NCBI RefSeq assembly: GCF_030123325.1
Contig: NZ_CP126106.1
Location: 3,624,001-3,688,000 of the forward strand
Origin: Peribacillus simplex
GTDB taxonomy: Bacteria; Bacillota; Bacilli; Bacillales; DSM-1321
DNA length: 64,000 nucleotides
Direction: 5' to 3'
The notes beneath the pieces were generated by a model. It was given only the letters and a program-made list of their open reading frames with translations, was not told the DNA's origin and ran no database searches. Positions 24,966-33,661 of the stretch are shown piece by piece (the stretch's first letter is position 1; the number at the start of each line of letters is the position of its first letter). Position numbers and translations under genes: made by a program.

Positions 24966-25798
24966 CTTTTCCCTCCATAAAGTTCAGAAAGCTGCTCTTC
25001 TTTCATCGTAAAAGTATGTTCTTCCGAAGGAAAATCTTTAGATTTCACTTCATTCACAAAGCTTGAAATCGATTGACCAATCAGTTCATTTGCATCTCCA
25101 TAAACTTTTACGAATTTCGCTAGCCGGTCTACCCCATACTTGATGACATCATGGTAAACGAGGACTTGACCATCCGTTTCTGCGCCTGCCCCAATTCCGA
25201 TGGTTGGAATTTCGAGGTTCCGTGTGACGAGTTCCCCCACTTGATGTGGAACACATTCAAATACTACTGCCATCGCCCCTGCCGCTTCACACTTTCTCGC
25301 ATCTTCCAAGAGCTGTGCGGCACTTTCGGCATCTTTACCTTGCACTTTATATCCGCCCAGAACGCCGACTGATTGGGGTGTCAGGCCAAGATGGGCTACG
25401 ACCGGGATGCCCGCCTTGGTTAAAGCTGATATTTTTTCAACAACATCATCCGCTCCCTCAAGCTTCACGGCATCCGCTTGACCTTCCTGCATGATTCGGG
25501 CTGCATTCTTGAGCGTTTCATCCATAGATAGGTGATAGCTCATAAAGGGCATGTCCGTCACGACAAATGTATCTGGCGCACCGCGTTTTACCGCCTTTGT
25601 ATGATGGATCATGTCATTCACCGTAACTGGAATCGTTGATTCATATCCCAATACGACCATTCCTAAAGAATCGCCGACTAAGATCATGTCTACACCTGAT
25701 TGTTCGGCTAACTTTGCAGACGGGTAATCATAAGCCGTCAGCATGACAATTTTCTCTTGATTTTGTTTCATTTTCAAAAAATCTCCGGACAATTTCAT
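24962..25798 (-). CDS. panB: 3-methyl-2-oxobutanoate hydroxymethyltransferase
   Basis: A 278-residue TIM-barrel enzyme making ketopantoate from 2-oxoisovalerate and methylene-THF. Visible are VMLTAYDYPSAKLAEQ, VGDSLGMVVLGYEST, DMPFMSYHLS, the catalytic Glu in VVFECVPH, and IGIGAGAETDGQVLVYHD. ATG at 25798 has AGGAGG seven bases upstream; the frame is open to 25858 without a ribosome site. First gene of panBCD, preceded by a long structured leader. Confidence 0.96.
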   Translation of the reverse strand: MKLSGDFLKMKQNQEKIVMLTAYDYPSAKLAEQSGVDMILVGDSLGMVVLGYESTIPVTVNDMIHHTKAVKRGAPDTFVVTDMPFMSYHLSMDETLKNAARIMQEGQADAVKLEGADDVVEKISALTKAGIPVVAHLGLTPQSVGVLGGYKVQGKDAESAAQLLEDARKCEAAGAMAVVFECVPHQVGELVTRNLEIPTIGIGAGAETDGQVLVYHDVIKYGVDRLAKFVKVYGDANELIGQSISSFVNEVKSKDFPSEEHTFTMKEEQLSELYGGKR

Positions 25799-25867
25799 TA
25801 CGTTTCCTCCTTTTGATGGAGGAGATGAAAACATCAGCGAAAACTGGTGTCTATACATTCATGCGCA

Positions 25868-25959
25868 AAAAAAAGACTGACTAAAAAGGATCTGTTTCGC
25901 TACGAAAAAAGGCTTAAAAAGCCAAATATCGACACAGACTTATCTTTTAGTCAATCTTT
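25868..25959 (-). terminator. Attenuator-like terminator in the panBCD leader
   Basis: A 15-bp outer stem (25872-25886 with 25945-25959, core TGACTAAAA, one mismatch), an inner stem TCTGTTTCG/CGACACAGA and an apical GGCTT/AAGCC hairpin, followed on the minus strand by T8. It lies between the candidate panB promoter and panB, so it may be a regulated attenuator. It would also stop birA read-through. Confidence 0.65.
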
Positions 25960-25986
25960 GTTTCATCAGAAGTTTCATCCCTCCGT

Positions 25987-26082
25987 CCCCGTCCAGTTCT
26001 CTGGATCAAGGCAGATTTTCAAATAATTTGGTATTCATGGGGGTGCAGTTCACATTAGATACTGCCCACTTGCATTATATCA
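25987..26082 (-). ncRNA. panB promoter and structured leader, candidate pan-motif RNA
   Basis: An extended -10 promoter TGATATAAT lies at 26074-26082 (minus strand; poor -35). Two hairpins follow in the leader. The first, at 26041-26067, is GGGCAGT paired with ACTGCACC leaving one bulged A, with an 11-nt loop. The second, at 25987-26011, is CCTTG-A-TCCAG paired with CTGGACGGGG around an AGAA loop, again with one bulged A. Stems with bulged adenosines upstream of panB recall the published pan motif; this identification is from memory and not tested. Confidence 0.45.
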
Positions 26083-26128
26083 AGCCTAATTAAAAATTTC
26101 TATTTAATTTTCACGAATTTGACAAAAT

Positions 26129-27109
26129 CTACTGAATTTCAATATCTGCAGAATATATCGAGTGTACGGTTCCTTTTCCGTCTTCAAGAAGTAAAACGCC
26201 TGAATCCGTTATGCCCAATGCTTTTCCGACAATCGTGTCATTAACGGTACTGGCTTTGATAACCTGGCCAAGACTGATCGCATAACTCTCCCATAAATCC
26301 TTTATTGGCATGAAGCCTTCATCTAAATAGAGTTCGTACAAGTTTTCGAGACGGAACAATGCTCGTTGAATGACCTTGGACCTTGAAACCGCCCCTCCAC
26401 TTTCTATGAGGAGGGAAGACGCCTTTTCCTGCAGTTCTTCAGGAAAATCCTCCAATTGCTGATTGATATTCATTCCAATTCCGACAATGACAGAATGGAT
26501 TCTATCTGACTCCGCCTGCATCTCCGTCAGGATGCCCACCACTTTCTTGCGATTCACCAAAATATCATTCGGCCACTTTATTTGTGGCTTCAAATCAGTG
26601 GTATCCTCTATAGCCTGGGCAACGGCGACCGCGGCCAATAATGTAAGTTGCGGAGCCTCATGAATCGGGATTTTCGGCCTTAGGATCAGACTCATCCATA
26701 TGCCGCTGAATTTCGGGGAATGCCAAGATCTCATTAGCCTTCCTTTTCCGGATAACTGCTCCTCGGCAACGACGAGGGTTCCCTCCTGTACGCCTTCATT
26801 CGCTAGTTGATGAGCAATTTTTTGAGTGGATTCTACAGTTTCCTGATAGTGTATCATCTTGCCTATAGTTTTTGTTTCCAAGCCAAGTTGTATTTCGCTC
26901 TCTGACACTTTTTCCGGCGCTGATATGATCCGGTAGCCTTTTTTCCTGACGGCTTCTACATTATACCCTTCACTGCGCAGGTCTTCTATATGCTTCCAGA
27001 CGGCTGTGCGCGAACAGCCAATGTATTCAGCAATTTCCTGACCGGATATGAACGCACCATCCGCTTTTGAGAGGGCTTCCATCAGTTTTGTTCTTAACTC
27101 AGATTGCAT
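26129..27109 (-). CDS. birA: Bifunctional biotin-protein ligase and biotin repressor
   Basis: A 326-residue protein with an N-terminal HTH (about 20-60, FISGQEIAEYIGCSRTAVWK) and the BPL catalytic domain: VVAEEQLSGKGRLMRSWHS, LILRPKIP, QIKWPNDILVNRKK and IVGIGMNINQQ, ending in the SH3-like part. It attaches biotin to carboxylases and represses biotin genes. The usual GRGR in the biotinyl-AMP loop reads GKGR. ATG at 27109 follows GAGGTGG; GTG at 27121 is an alternative. It overlaps the cca end by 16 bp. Confidence 0.94.
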   Translation of the reverse strand: MQSELRTKLMEALSKADGAFISGQEIAEYIGCSRTAVWKHIEDLRSEGYNVEAVRKKGYRIISAPEKVSESEIQLGLETKTIGKMIHYQETVESTQKIAHQLANEGVQEGTLVVAEEQLSGKGRLMRSWHSPKFSGIWMSLILRPKIPIHEAPQLTLLAAVAVAQAIEDTTDLKPQIKWPNDILVNRKKVVGILTEMQAESDRIHSVIVGIGMNINQQLEDFPEELQEKASSLLIESGGAVSRSKVIQRALFRLENLYELYLDEGFMPIKDLWESYAISLGQVIKASTVNDTIVGKALGITDSGVLLLEDGKGTVHSIYSADIEIQ

Positions 27110-28275
27110 TTCACCAGCCACCTCTTAATTTCTTCTTTATCATTTCGTAATTCTTCATCCAAGACAGCTTTCAATATTTTTTCCAAGTATTCTTTGACCC
27201 ATGGACCTGGCCTTTCTTGATGCCAATTCAATAAATCCTTACCCGTAACGGCAAGGTCCGACATTTGTTTTATAATAAGTTCATTGTAACGCTGATGTGC
27301 ATTCTCCTCCGCATCCGATACATTACCGCCACTCAGTGCCGCCTTGACTTTAGCAGCTTGTACAGTTACACCATGACCTGCCTGAAATACATCGATGGCT
27401 GACGGTTCTTTCTTCACTAGCTGTATCGTACGTTGAACGCTTCTTATCGTTTTCAATGGCAGCTTCCATTCCCTCAAAGCCTTTTCCAGGTCCTGATCCT
27501 TTGTGTTAACCATGATTATAGACCATATTTCTGCCGCTTTTAGCTGCTGAAGCGGCAGGTTCAGTAAGTCCATCAAATGATCTTTTTTACTGGAGAATTG
27601 AGGCAGGTATTGATATAATCCGCTTTCCAGCAAGAGTGAGAAAGCCCTTATCTTATTGGAGCCGGCCACTAGCTTCTCAAATTCAACCAGGATTCTTTCG
27701 ACAGCGATTTCACTGATGATCTGGGCGTTCTCTTTAAGTGAATCAAAGGTTTCTTGATCCAGATCAAAATCAAGTTGGCTGACGAACCTTAAAGCACGCA
27801 TCATTCTCAATGCATCCTCATGAAACCTTTCATTTGGGTTGCCAACCGTGATAATCCTTTTTTCTGCCAAATCACACTTACCATTAAATGGATCGAAGAT
27901 CTTTCCGGTCTTATCCATTGCCATTGCATTCATCGTAAAATCTCTTCTTTGCAAATCCTCTGTCAAAGAACGGACAAATTGTACAGAATCGGGTCTGCGA
28001 AAGTCTGAATACCCGCTTTCCGTTCTAAACGTCGTAATTTCGTATGTACCCGTATCCGTAATGACAAGCACTGTTCCGTGGTCGATTCCGATATCAGCCG
28101 TATTAGGAAAAATCCTTTTGATTTCCTGGGGTGTCGCGGAAGTGGCGATGTCCACATCGTTTATGGGCCGGCCAAGGATAAAATCCCTTACAGAGCCGCC
28201 AACGAAATAAGCCTCGTATCCTGCTTCTTCAATCACTTCCAGAATGGGTACTGATTTTAAGAATAACCGATCCAT
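27094..28275 (-). CDS. cca: CCA tRNA nucleotidyltransferase
   Basis: A 393-residue class II enzyme adding CCA to tRNA 3' ends. It has YFVGGSVRDFILGRPINDVDIAT with the metal aspartates, TVLVITDTGTYEITTFRTESGYSD, RRDFTMNAMAMDKTG, and the template motif EDALRMMRALRFVSQ. ATG at 28275 has GGGAGGG seven bases upstream; in-frame starts further up overlap bshA. Between bshA and birA, as in B. subtilis. Confidence 0.94.
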   Translation of the reverse strand: MDRLFLKSVPILEVIEEAGYEAYFVGGSVRDFILGRPINDVDIATSATPQEIKRIFPNTADIGIDHGTVLVITDTGTYEITTFRTESGYSDFRRPDSVQFVRSLTEDLQRRDFTMNAMAMDKTGKIFDPFNGKCDLAEKRIITVGNPNERFHEDALRMMRALRFVSQLDFDLDQETFDSLKENAQIISEIAVERILVEFEKLVAGSNKIRAFSLLLESGLYQYLPQFSSKKDHLMDLLNLPLQQLKAAEIWSIIMVNTKDQDLEKALREWKLPLKTIRSVQRTIQLVKKEPSAIDVFQAGHGVTVQAAKVKAALSGGNVSDAEENAHQRYNELIIKQMSDLAVTGKDLLNWHQERPGPWVKEYLEKILKAVLDEELRNDKEEIKRWLVKCNLS

Positions 28276-28288
28276 CAGCATACCCTCC

Positions 28289-29428
28289 CTATTCCATGGA
28301 TTTACCTTCAAGTGCTTGAATGTAGATGGCTTCATACTCTGACATAATCGTATCGGAATGAAAATCTGTATTGGCCCTTTTCAGCGCAGCTTCAGAAAAG
28401 CGTTTATGTAAAAGCGGGTCGCTTAAAAGTCCAACCGCTTTTTCAGCAACCATATTGACATCTCCCAATTCACAAATATAACCAGTCTTCCCATCAACGA
28501 TGACTTCAGGAATTCCCCCGATATTCGTCCCGATACAAGGAACTCCACATGCCATCGCCTCGAGCAGCACAAGTCCGAAACTCTCTTTTTCCGATAACAG
28601 GAATATCAAATCACTGATTGAATATAATTCGGCAAGGTTATCCTGCTTACCAAGAAACAAGACCGAATCATCGATTCCAAGATCTTTAGCCAATTTCAAT
28701 ACGGTTGTCACTTCCGGCCCGTCTCCTACAAGTAAAAGCTTTGCAGGCATTTTCTTTTGAGTTAAATAAAACGCCTGGATGACGTCTTTCACTCGCTTGA
28801 CCGAACGGAAATTGGAAACATGTATGATCACTTTTTCATCTTCACTGATTCCGTATTCATCCTTAAGGTAATCGGAATTGGATTTATGGTAATCCCTTTC
28901 ATCAATAAAATTATAGACGGTTTTGATTTCTTTTTCCGGCGCAATTAATTCGTGCGTTTGCTGGACAAGGGAATTAGATACTCCTGTAACGACATCTGAT
29001 TGCTCTATCCCGAATTTTATCAAATTGGTCAATGAGGGATCATGGCCTAACACGGTTATGTCCGTACCATGCAGTGTGGTTACGATCTTTACTTCATTAC
29101 CTGACATTTGCTTTGCAAGGATCGCACAAACAGCATGTGGAATTGCATAATGAACGTGAAGGATATCTAATTTCTCCCGTTTTACGACATCCGCTATCTT
29201 GCTAGCAAGAGCCAGGTCATATGGTGGATATTGAAAGACTGAATACGAGTTCACTTCAACCTGGTGATAAAAAATATTACAGTACATCTTATTCAAGCGA
29301 AAAGGGAGGCTTGAAGAAATGAAATGTATTTCATGTCCTTTTTCTGCAAGCATCTTACCTAATTCAGTTGCTACGACACCAGAACCCCCAACTGTGGGGT
29401 AACAGGTAATTCCAATTTTTAATTTCAT
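28289..29428 (-). CDS. bshA: N-acetyl-alpha-D-glucosaminyl L-malate synthase (bacillithiol)
   Basis: A 379-residue GT4 glycosyltransferase joining UDP-GlcNAc and L-malate, the first step of bacillithiol synthesis. It has GITCYPTVGGSGVVATELGK, TLHGTDITVLGHDPS, and the donor-site EX7E motif EKESFGLVLLEAMACGVPCIGT. The gene starts four bases beyond the bshB1 stop and is followed by cca, forming the mgsA-bshB1-bshA-cca-birA cluster. Confidence 0.95.
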   Translation of the reverse strand: MKLKIGITCYPTVGGSGVVATELGKMLAEKGHEIHFISSSLPFRLNKMYCNIFYHQVEVNSYSVFQYPPYDLALASKIADVVKREKLDILHVHYAIPHAVCAILAKQMSGNEVKIVTTLHGTDITVLGHDPSLTNLIKFGIEQSDVVTGVSNSLVQQTHELIAPEKEIKTVYNFIDERDYHKSNSDYLKDEYGISEDEKVIIHVSNFRSVKRVKDVIQAFYLTQKKMPAKLLLVGDGPEVTTVLKLAKDLGIDDSVLFLGKQDNLAELYSISDLIFLLSEKESFGLVLLEAMACGVPCIGTNIGGIPEVIVDGKTGYICELGDVNMVAEKAVGLLSDPLLHKRFSEAALKRANTDFHSDTIMSEYEAIYIQALEGKSME

Positions 29429-29432
29429 AAGC

Positions 29433-30146
29433 TTATTTTTCTCCTAACAAGTCGGCATCGATCAGTAACGGTTTTTTTGTCATGAATCCCTCCGCATAGG
29501 CGACACCCACTTCTTTACCGAACATCCGCTCCCGTGCCTCTACAGTCTCGATATAACCATTAACAAGCGGTGTTTCCACAGATATTTGACTCTTTTCGAA
29601 TTGGCTGCCATATGCCCTAAGGCTATCCAGCTTTTTCGACATTGTAGAAGTGATGTCCACGACGAAGTCCGGTTTGTGAAACCCATTGATCATATAATAG
29701 TACATATTTTGGACGCGATGAGAATCCAGGCCTTCCTCTTCCATATACTTTCTTACTCCTGCCGAAAAAACTGCTTCCTCCACTAATTTGGCACAGTTAC
29801 CATGATCGGGATGGCGATCTTCCAAAAATGGTGCAAATACAAGGGCAGGTTTATAATGGCGAATGACCGCAATGATTTGATTTATGTATTCCGCTTTCAT
29901 GTATAGTCCCCGGTCGGGTAGATCAAGGGAAATCCTCGTCACCCCAAGGATTTCAGCAGCCTTATGCGCTTCCTCCAGCCGCAATGGAACGGTACCATTG
30001 GATGACATTTCAGCCTTTGTCAAATCACAAATGACAACTTTCCTGCCTTTTTGCACATATTTAGCGATTGTGCCGCCCATACCGATTTCAACATCATCCG
30101 CATGTGCGCCAAAAGCCAGGATATCTATATTACTTTTGTTTTTCAT
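29433..30146 (-). CDS. bshB1: Bacillithiol biosynthesis deacetylase BshB1
   Basis: A 237-residue zinc LmbE/PIG-L-family deacetylase acting on GlcNAc-malate, the second bacillithiol step. Zinc and catalytic residues are visible in AFGAHADDVEIGMGGTIAKY and DRHPDHGNCAKLVEEAVF. AAGGTGAG lies before the ATG. Its start overlaps the mgsA end by 17 bp and bshA follows directly. Confidence 0.94.
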   Translation of the reverse strand: MKNKSNIDILAFGAHADDVEIGMGGTIAKYVQKGRKVVICDLTKAEMSSNGTVPLRLEEAHKAAEILGVTRISLDLPDRGLYMKAEYINQIIAVIRHYKPALVFAPFLEDRHPDHGNCAKLVEEAVFSAGVRKYMEEEGLDSHRVQNMYYYMINGFHKPDFVVDITSTMSKKLDSLRAYGSQFEKSQISVETPLVNGYIETVEARERMFGKEVGVAYAEGFMTKKPLLIDADLLGEK

Positions 30147-30555
30147 TTATCTCACCTTGTTTTTGCCTTAGTTTTAGCCAGTCCATATAGCCATGTTTCA
30201 ATCCTTGTATCAGCACTTCTGCCGTGCCCATATTTGTCGCCAAGGGAATTTCATATACATCTGATAGTCGTATAAGCGCCGATACATCAGGTTCATGTGG
30301 CTGTGATGTCAAAGGATCGCGGAAAAATAGGACCATGTCCATTTCTCCGCGTGCAATCATTGCACCTATTTCCTGATCCCCGCCAAGAGGTCCTGAATGA
30401 AAACGATGGACAGGCAGCGATACTTCTTCCATGATTCGTTTCCCGGTCGTACCTGTTGCAAATAATTCATGCTGCTCAAATACAGCTTTATAGGCTGTTA
30501 CAAATCGAATGATATCTTCTTTTTTCTTATCATGGGCAATTAAGGCAATTTTCAT
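30130..30555 (-). CDS. mgsA: Methylglyoxal synthase
   Basis: A 141-residue enzyme converting dihydroxyacetone phosphate to methylglyoxal and phosphate, an overflow bypass of lower glycolysis. Visible are IALIAHDKKKEDI, the phosphate loop ELFATGTTGKRI, SGPLGGDQEIGAMIARGEMD with the catalytic Asp and MVLFFRDPLTSQPHEPD. Next to dapB and the bacillithiol genes, fitting co-expression with thiol defence against methylglyoxal. Confidence 0.95.
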   Translation of the reverse strand: MKIALIAHDKKKEDIIRFVTAYKAVFEQHELFATGTTGKRIMEEVSLPVHRFHSGPLGGDQEIGAMIARGEMDMVLFFRDPLTSQPHEPDVSALIRLSDVYEIPLATNMGTAEVLIQGLKHGYMDWLKLRQKQGEINEKQK

Positions 30556-30573
30556 CGTAAATCCTCCTGATCC

Positions 30574-31374
30574 CTATTCGATAATATTTTCCAGGCCGTA
30601 TACAAGAACATCCAATTTCATGACGGTATCGACAGCAAGTTTGACTCCTGACATGAAGGACGCTCGATTAAAGGAATCATGCCGAACCGTCAATAGCTCT
30701 CCATCACTTCCGAAAAGCACCTGTTGATGGGCAACAAGTCCCGGTAGCCGTACACTGTGGATATGCATGCCATCTATATTTGCACCTCTTGCACCCTGGA
30801 TGGTTTCTTTTTCATTAGGGTGCCCCTGTTGTTTTGTTTCACGTACCGCTGCAATCATGTCTGCCGTTTTGGAGGCCGTGCCAGAAGGTGCATCCAGTTT
30901 TTGATCATGGTGCATCTCTATGATTTCTACATCAGGGAAATATTTTGCAGCCATTTGGGAAAACTTCATCATCAAAATGGCTCCAATCGCAAAGTTTGGC
31001 GCGATGATGCAACCAATGCCCTTTTCTTTTGTTAATGAATCCAACTTCGCTAAATCTTCCTTAGTAAAACCGGTCGTTCCCACTACAGGGCGGATGCCAT
31101 GATTAAGTGCCGTTTCGGTATGGAACATCCCCACTTCCGGTGTGGTCAAATCGATCAATACGTCCGCCTTTATAGAAGAAAAGCATTCATTTATATCCGA
31201 AAAAACCGGTGCTTCAATACCGTGAAAACCTTCTATCGCGGAGATGCTTTCCCCGTTATGCTTGCGATCTATGACAGCTGCCAATTCAAACCCTTCTGTC
31301 CTATGTACAAGCTTCACCGCTTCATTTCCCATTCTGCCACGTGGACCAGCTACAATCACTTTCACTTTACTCAT
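30574..31374 (-). CDS. dapB: 4-hydroxy-tetrahydrodipicolinate reductase
   Basis: A 266-residue NAD(P)H reductase of the lysine/DAP pathway. It has VIVAGPRGRMGNEAVKLV (dinucleotide site), VGTTGFTKEDL, EIIEMHHDQKLDAPSGTA with the active-site His pair and Lys, and the C-terminal FMSGVKLAVDTVMKLD. Start ATG at 31374 follows GGAGGAAGG; the frame continues to 31476 but overlaps ypjD. It overlaps the ypjD end by 8 bp. Confidence 0.95.
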   Translation of the reverse strand: MSKVKVIVAGPRGRMGNEAVKLVHRTEGFELAAVIDRKHNGESISAIEGFHGIEAPVFSDINECFSSIKADVLIDLTTPEVGMFHTETALNHGIRPVVGTTGFTKEDLAKLDSLTKEKGIGCIIAPNFAIGAILMMKFSQMAAKYFPDVEIIEMHHDQKLDAPSGTASKTADMIAAVRETKQQGHPNEKETIQGARGANIDGMHIHSVRLPGLVAHQQVLFGSDGELLTVRHDSFNRASFMSGVKLAVDTVMKLDVLVYGLENIIE

Positions 31375-31726
31375 CTTTACCTTCCTCCTCCATTTTCTCT
31401 TCTTTTCTTGTCCATCTATCTTTATCGCGGGTGGTAAACTTTTCCATAACCAAATCATGCGAGTTTTGAAGGTCAATCCCTAAAGAATTGGCAAAACAAA
31501 TCAACACAAAAAGCATGTCCCCTAATTCCGCTTCAATCGTATTCTCTTCCTCTGTTGCCTTCTTTGGTTTTTCACCATGGTAATGATTGACTTCCCTGGC
31601 CAATTCCCCAAGTTCTTCAGACATGCGGGCGAGCATGGCGAGAGGGCTGAAATATCCTTCTTTAAATTGTCCTATGTATTGGTCGACTTCCGCTTGCATT
31701 TGTTGGATCGTCTTATGCTTTTCCAT
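31367..31726 (-). CDS. ypjD: MazG-like nucleotide pyrophosphohydrolase YpjD
   Basis: A 119-residue all-alpha NTP pyrophosphatase-like protein. The metal-binding helices show MSEELGELAREVNHYHG and EAELGDMLFVLICFANS (EExxE...ExxD). GGGTGA lies shortly before ATG 31726; ATG 31738 is in frame but has no ribosome site. The charged C-terminus (TTRDKDRWTRKEE) matches the Bacillus family. First gene before dapB; likely nucleotide house-cleaning, substrate unknown. Confidence 0.88.
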   Translation of the reverse strand: MEKHKTIQQMQAEVDQYIGQFKEGYFSPLAMLARMSEELGELAREVNHYHGEKPKKATEEENTIEAELGDMLFVLICFANSLGIDLQNSHDLVMEKFTTRDKDRWTRKEEKMEEEGKDE

Positions 31727-31893
31727 ATTGTCACCCATTCTTGATTTTCGTTTTCAAATATCATACCTTCTCCATGTTAGCTAAAAGTGAAACAGAAGAC
31801 AACAGATACGTTCGCAAATCAAAATTGCCCATAGTTGGTTAATTAGTTATAATAAGTAAATTAATGATATGCAAACCTTTGGAGGTATGGGAC

Positions 31894-32766
31894 ATGCTTT
31901 TGGGCTTAAAATTGAAAAATATTATATTCATACTTTTTGGGGCTGGAATATTCGCCTTTGGCCTCGTGCATTTTAATATGCAGAACAACTTGGCCGAAGG
32001 CGGGTTCACCGGTCTCACCTTGATTATATATCAACTTATCGGGATAAATCCTTCTTATTCTAATTTGATTTTGAATATTCCTTTATTTTTAATAGGGTGG
32101 AAATATTTAGGACGCACTTCTTTCTTTTATACGATTATCGGAACGGTCGGCCTCTCCGTTTGGCTATGGGTTTTCGAAAGATACCAAATCGAAATCAATC
32201 TCGGAAACGACTTGATGCTGGTGGCATTGTTTGCCGGGGTCTCTGTTGGTGTCGGGCTGGGCATTATCTTTCGTTACGGCGGGACAACAGGTGGAGTGGA
32301 TATCATCGCCCGTTTTGCCCACCGTTACTTGGGGATGGGCATGGGACGGACCATGTTCATCTTTGATGCCGTCGTCATTGGCCTTTCCATCCTTACCTAC
32401 CTTGATTACCGGCAAGCGATGTATACCCTCGTTGCCGTATTTATAGGTGCCAGAGTAATCGACTTTATGCAAGAAGGAGCCTATGCTGCTAGAGGTGCAA
32501 TGATCATTAGTGATAAAAATAAGCAAATTGCTGAAAAAATCATGAATGATATGGAGCGGGGCGTAACCGTATTAAGGGGATATGGGTCCTTTACACGCAA
32601 TGACCGGGAAGTACTTTACTGTGTTGTTGGCAAAAATGAACTAGTACGCTTAAAGAATGCCATAACATCGGTGGACCCTCATGCATTTGTATCTGTAAGT
32701 GAAGTGCATGATGTATTGGGTGAGGGCTTTACCCTTGATGAAAACAAGAATCCCATTGAAAGGTAA
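31894..32766 (+). CDS. ypjC: YitT-family membrane protein YpjC
   Basis: A 290-residue protein with five or six N-terminal membrane helices and a C-terminal DUF2179 domain (about 205-285, RGVTVLRGYGSFTRNDREVLYCVVGKNELVRLK). FRYGGTTGGVDIIARFAHR is a family hallmark. The start at 31894 follows GGAGGT; the frame opens 10 codons earlier. One of few plus-strand genes, convergent with the metallopeptidase gene across a bidirectional terminator. Function unknown. Confidence 0.88.
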   Translation: MLLGLKLKNIIFILFGAGIFAFGLVHFNMQNNLAEGGFTGLTLIIYQLIGINPSYSNLILNIPLFLIGWKYLGRTSFFYTIIGTVGLSVWLWVFERYQIEINLGNDLMLVALFAGVSVGVGLGIIFRYGGTTGGVDIIARFAHRYLGMGMGRTMFIFDAVVIGLSILTYLDYRQAMYTLVAVFIGARVIDFMQEGAYAARGAMIISDKNKQIAEKIMNDMERGVTVLRGYGSFTRNDREVLYCVVGKNELVRLKNAITSVDPHAFVSVSEVHDVLGEGFTLDENKNPIER

Positions 32767-32863
32767 TCCTTTTATTCGCGGCATACAGGTGGAATGCAAT
32801 CCTTATGAATGTTCCCTGTCTAACTGAATTTTATTAGCAATGTGCAGCAAATATTTTAAAAAT

Positions 32864-32897
32864 AAAAAGGACCCCATCCCAAGATGGAGTCCTTTTT
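32864..32897. terminator. Bidirectional terminator between ypjC and the metallopeptidase gene
   Basis: A 15-nt arm (32864-32878, AAAAAGGACCCCATC) paired with 32883-32897 (GATGGAGTCCTTTTT), one mismatch, 4-nt loop. A and T tracts at both ends serve convergent genes. Confidence 0.88.
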
Positions 32898-32901
32898 CAA
32901 A

Positions 32902-33576
32902 TTAATCCTCTTCCCTCATTCCTGTATACATAAGCAGAAGACGAACTAATTCCAGTACGGCTACAAGAGCGGCAGCAACATAAGTCATCGCAGCGGCACT
33001 TAATACTTTTTTCGTTTCCCGTTCTTCATCATTCCGGATGACCCCAGCGGAAACGAGTTGATCCATCGCCCGAGAGGAAGCATTGAATTCAACAGGCAGG
33101 GTTATCACTTGGAACAATACAGCGGCTGCCATAAATGCGATACCCGCCAATAGCAACCCAGGAATTGAAGCTAACATCCCTATTAAAATCAAAATCCAAG
33201 ATATGTTAGAGCCAAAATTAGCGACCGGTACTAATGCATGGCGGAAACGCAAGAATGCATATGCTTCTTTATCTTGAATCGCATGTCCAACTTCATGGGC
33301 TGCAACCGCTACACCGGCAACTGAATGGCCGTGATAGTTAGCCGATGATAATCGCACCGTTTTATCCCTTGGATCGTAATGATCCGAAAGCATTCCAGGT
33401 GTCTCTTCGACCCTGACATTGAACAGTCCATTTTGGTCCAAGATGGCCCGCGCGGTTTCAGCGCCATTCATACCAGAAGAGGCCGATACCTTTGAATATT
33501 TTTTATACGTGCTTTTCACTTTCATTTGTGCATAAATCGGGATTAAAATGATAATCGCCAAATATATGAAATACAT
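32902..33576 (-). CDS. yugP: Zinc metallopeptidase, YugP family
   Basis: A 224-residue membrane protein of the neutral zinc metallopeptidase (DUF2227/YugP) family. The HEXXH-type motif is AVAAHEVGHAIQDKEAY (about residue 92-98), preceded by LSSANYHGHSVAGVAVA; hydrophobic helices lie at 1-18, about 120-165 and 195-215. GGAGG precedes the ATG. In B. subtilis yugP lies elsewhere, so its place between ypjC and ypjB is a rearrangement. Substrate unknown. Confidence 0.88.
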   Translation of the reverse strand: MYFIYLAIIILIPIYAQMKVKSTYKKYSKVSASSGMNGAETARAILDQNGLFNVRVEETPGMLSDHYDPRDKTVRLSSANYHGHSVAGVAVAAHEVGHAIQDKEAYAFLRFRHALVPVANFGSNISWILILIGMLASIPGLLLAGIAFMAAAVLFQVITLPVEFNASSRAMDQLVSAGVIRNDEERETKKVLSAAAMTYVAAALVAVLELVRLLLMYTGMREED

Positions 33577-33661
33577 GGTATCCTCCTATAACTATTATTA
33601 CTCTTAATTCTATGGATTGAAGGCAACCGTGTCAAATATAGTGTTCTCTTCCCGTGTCTTT

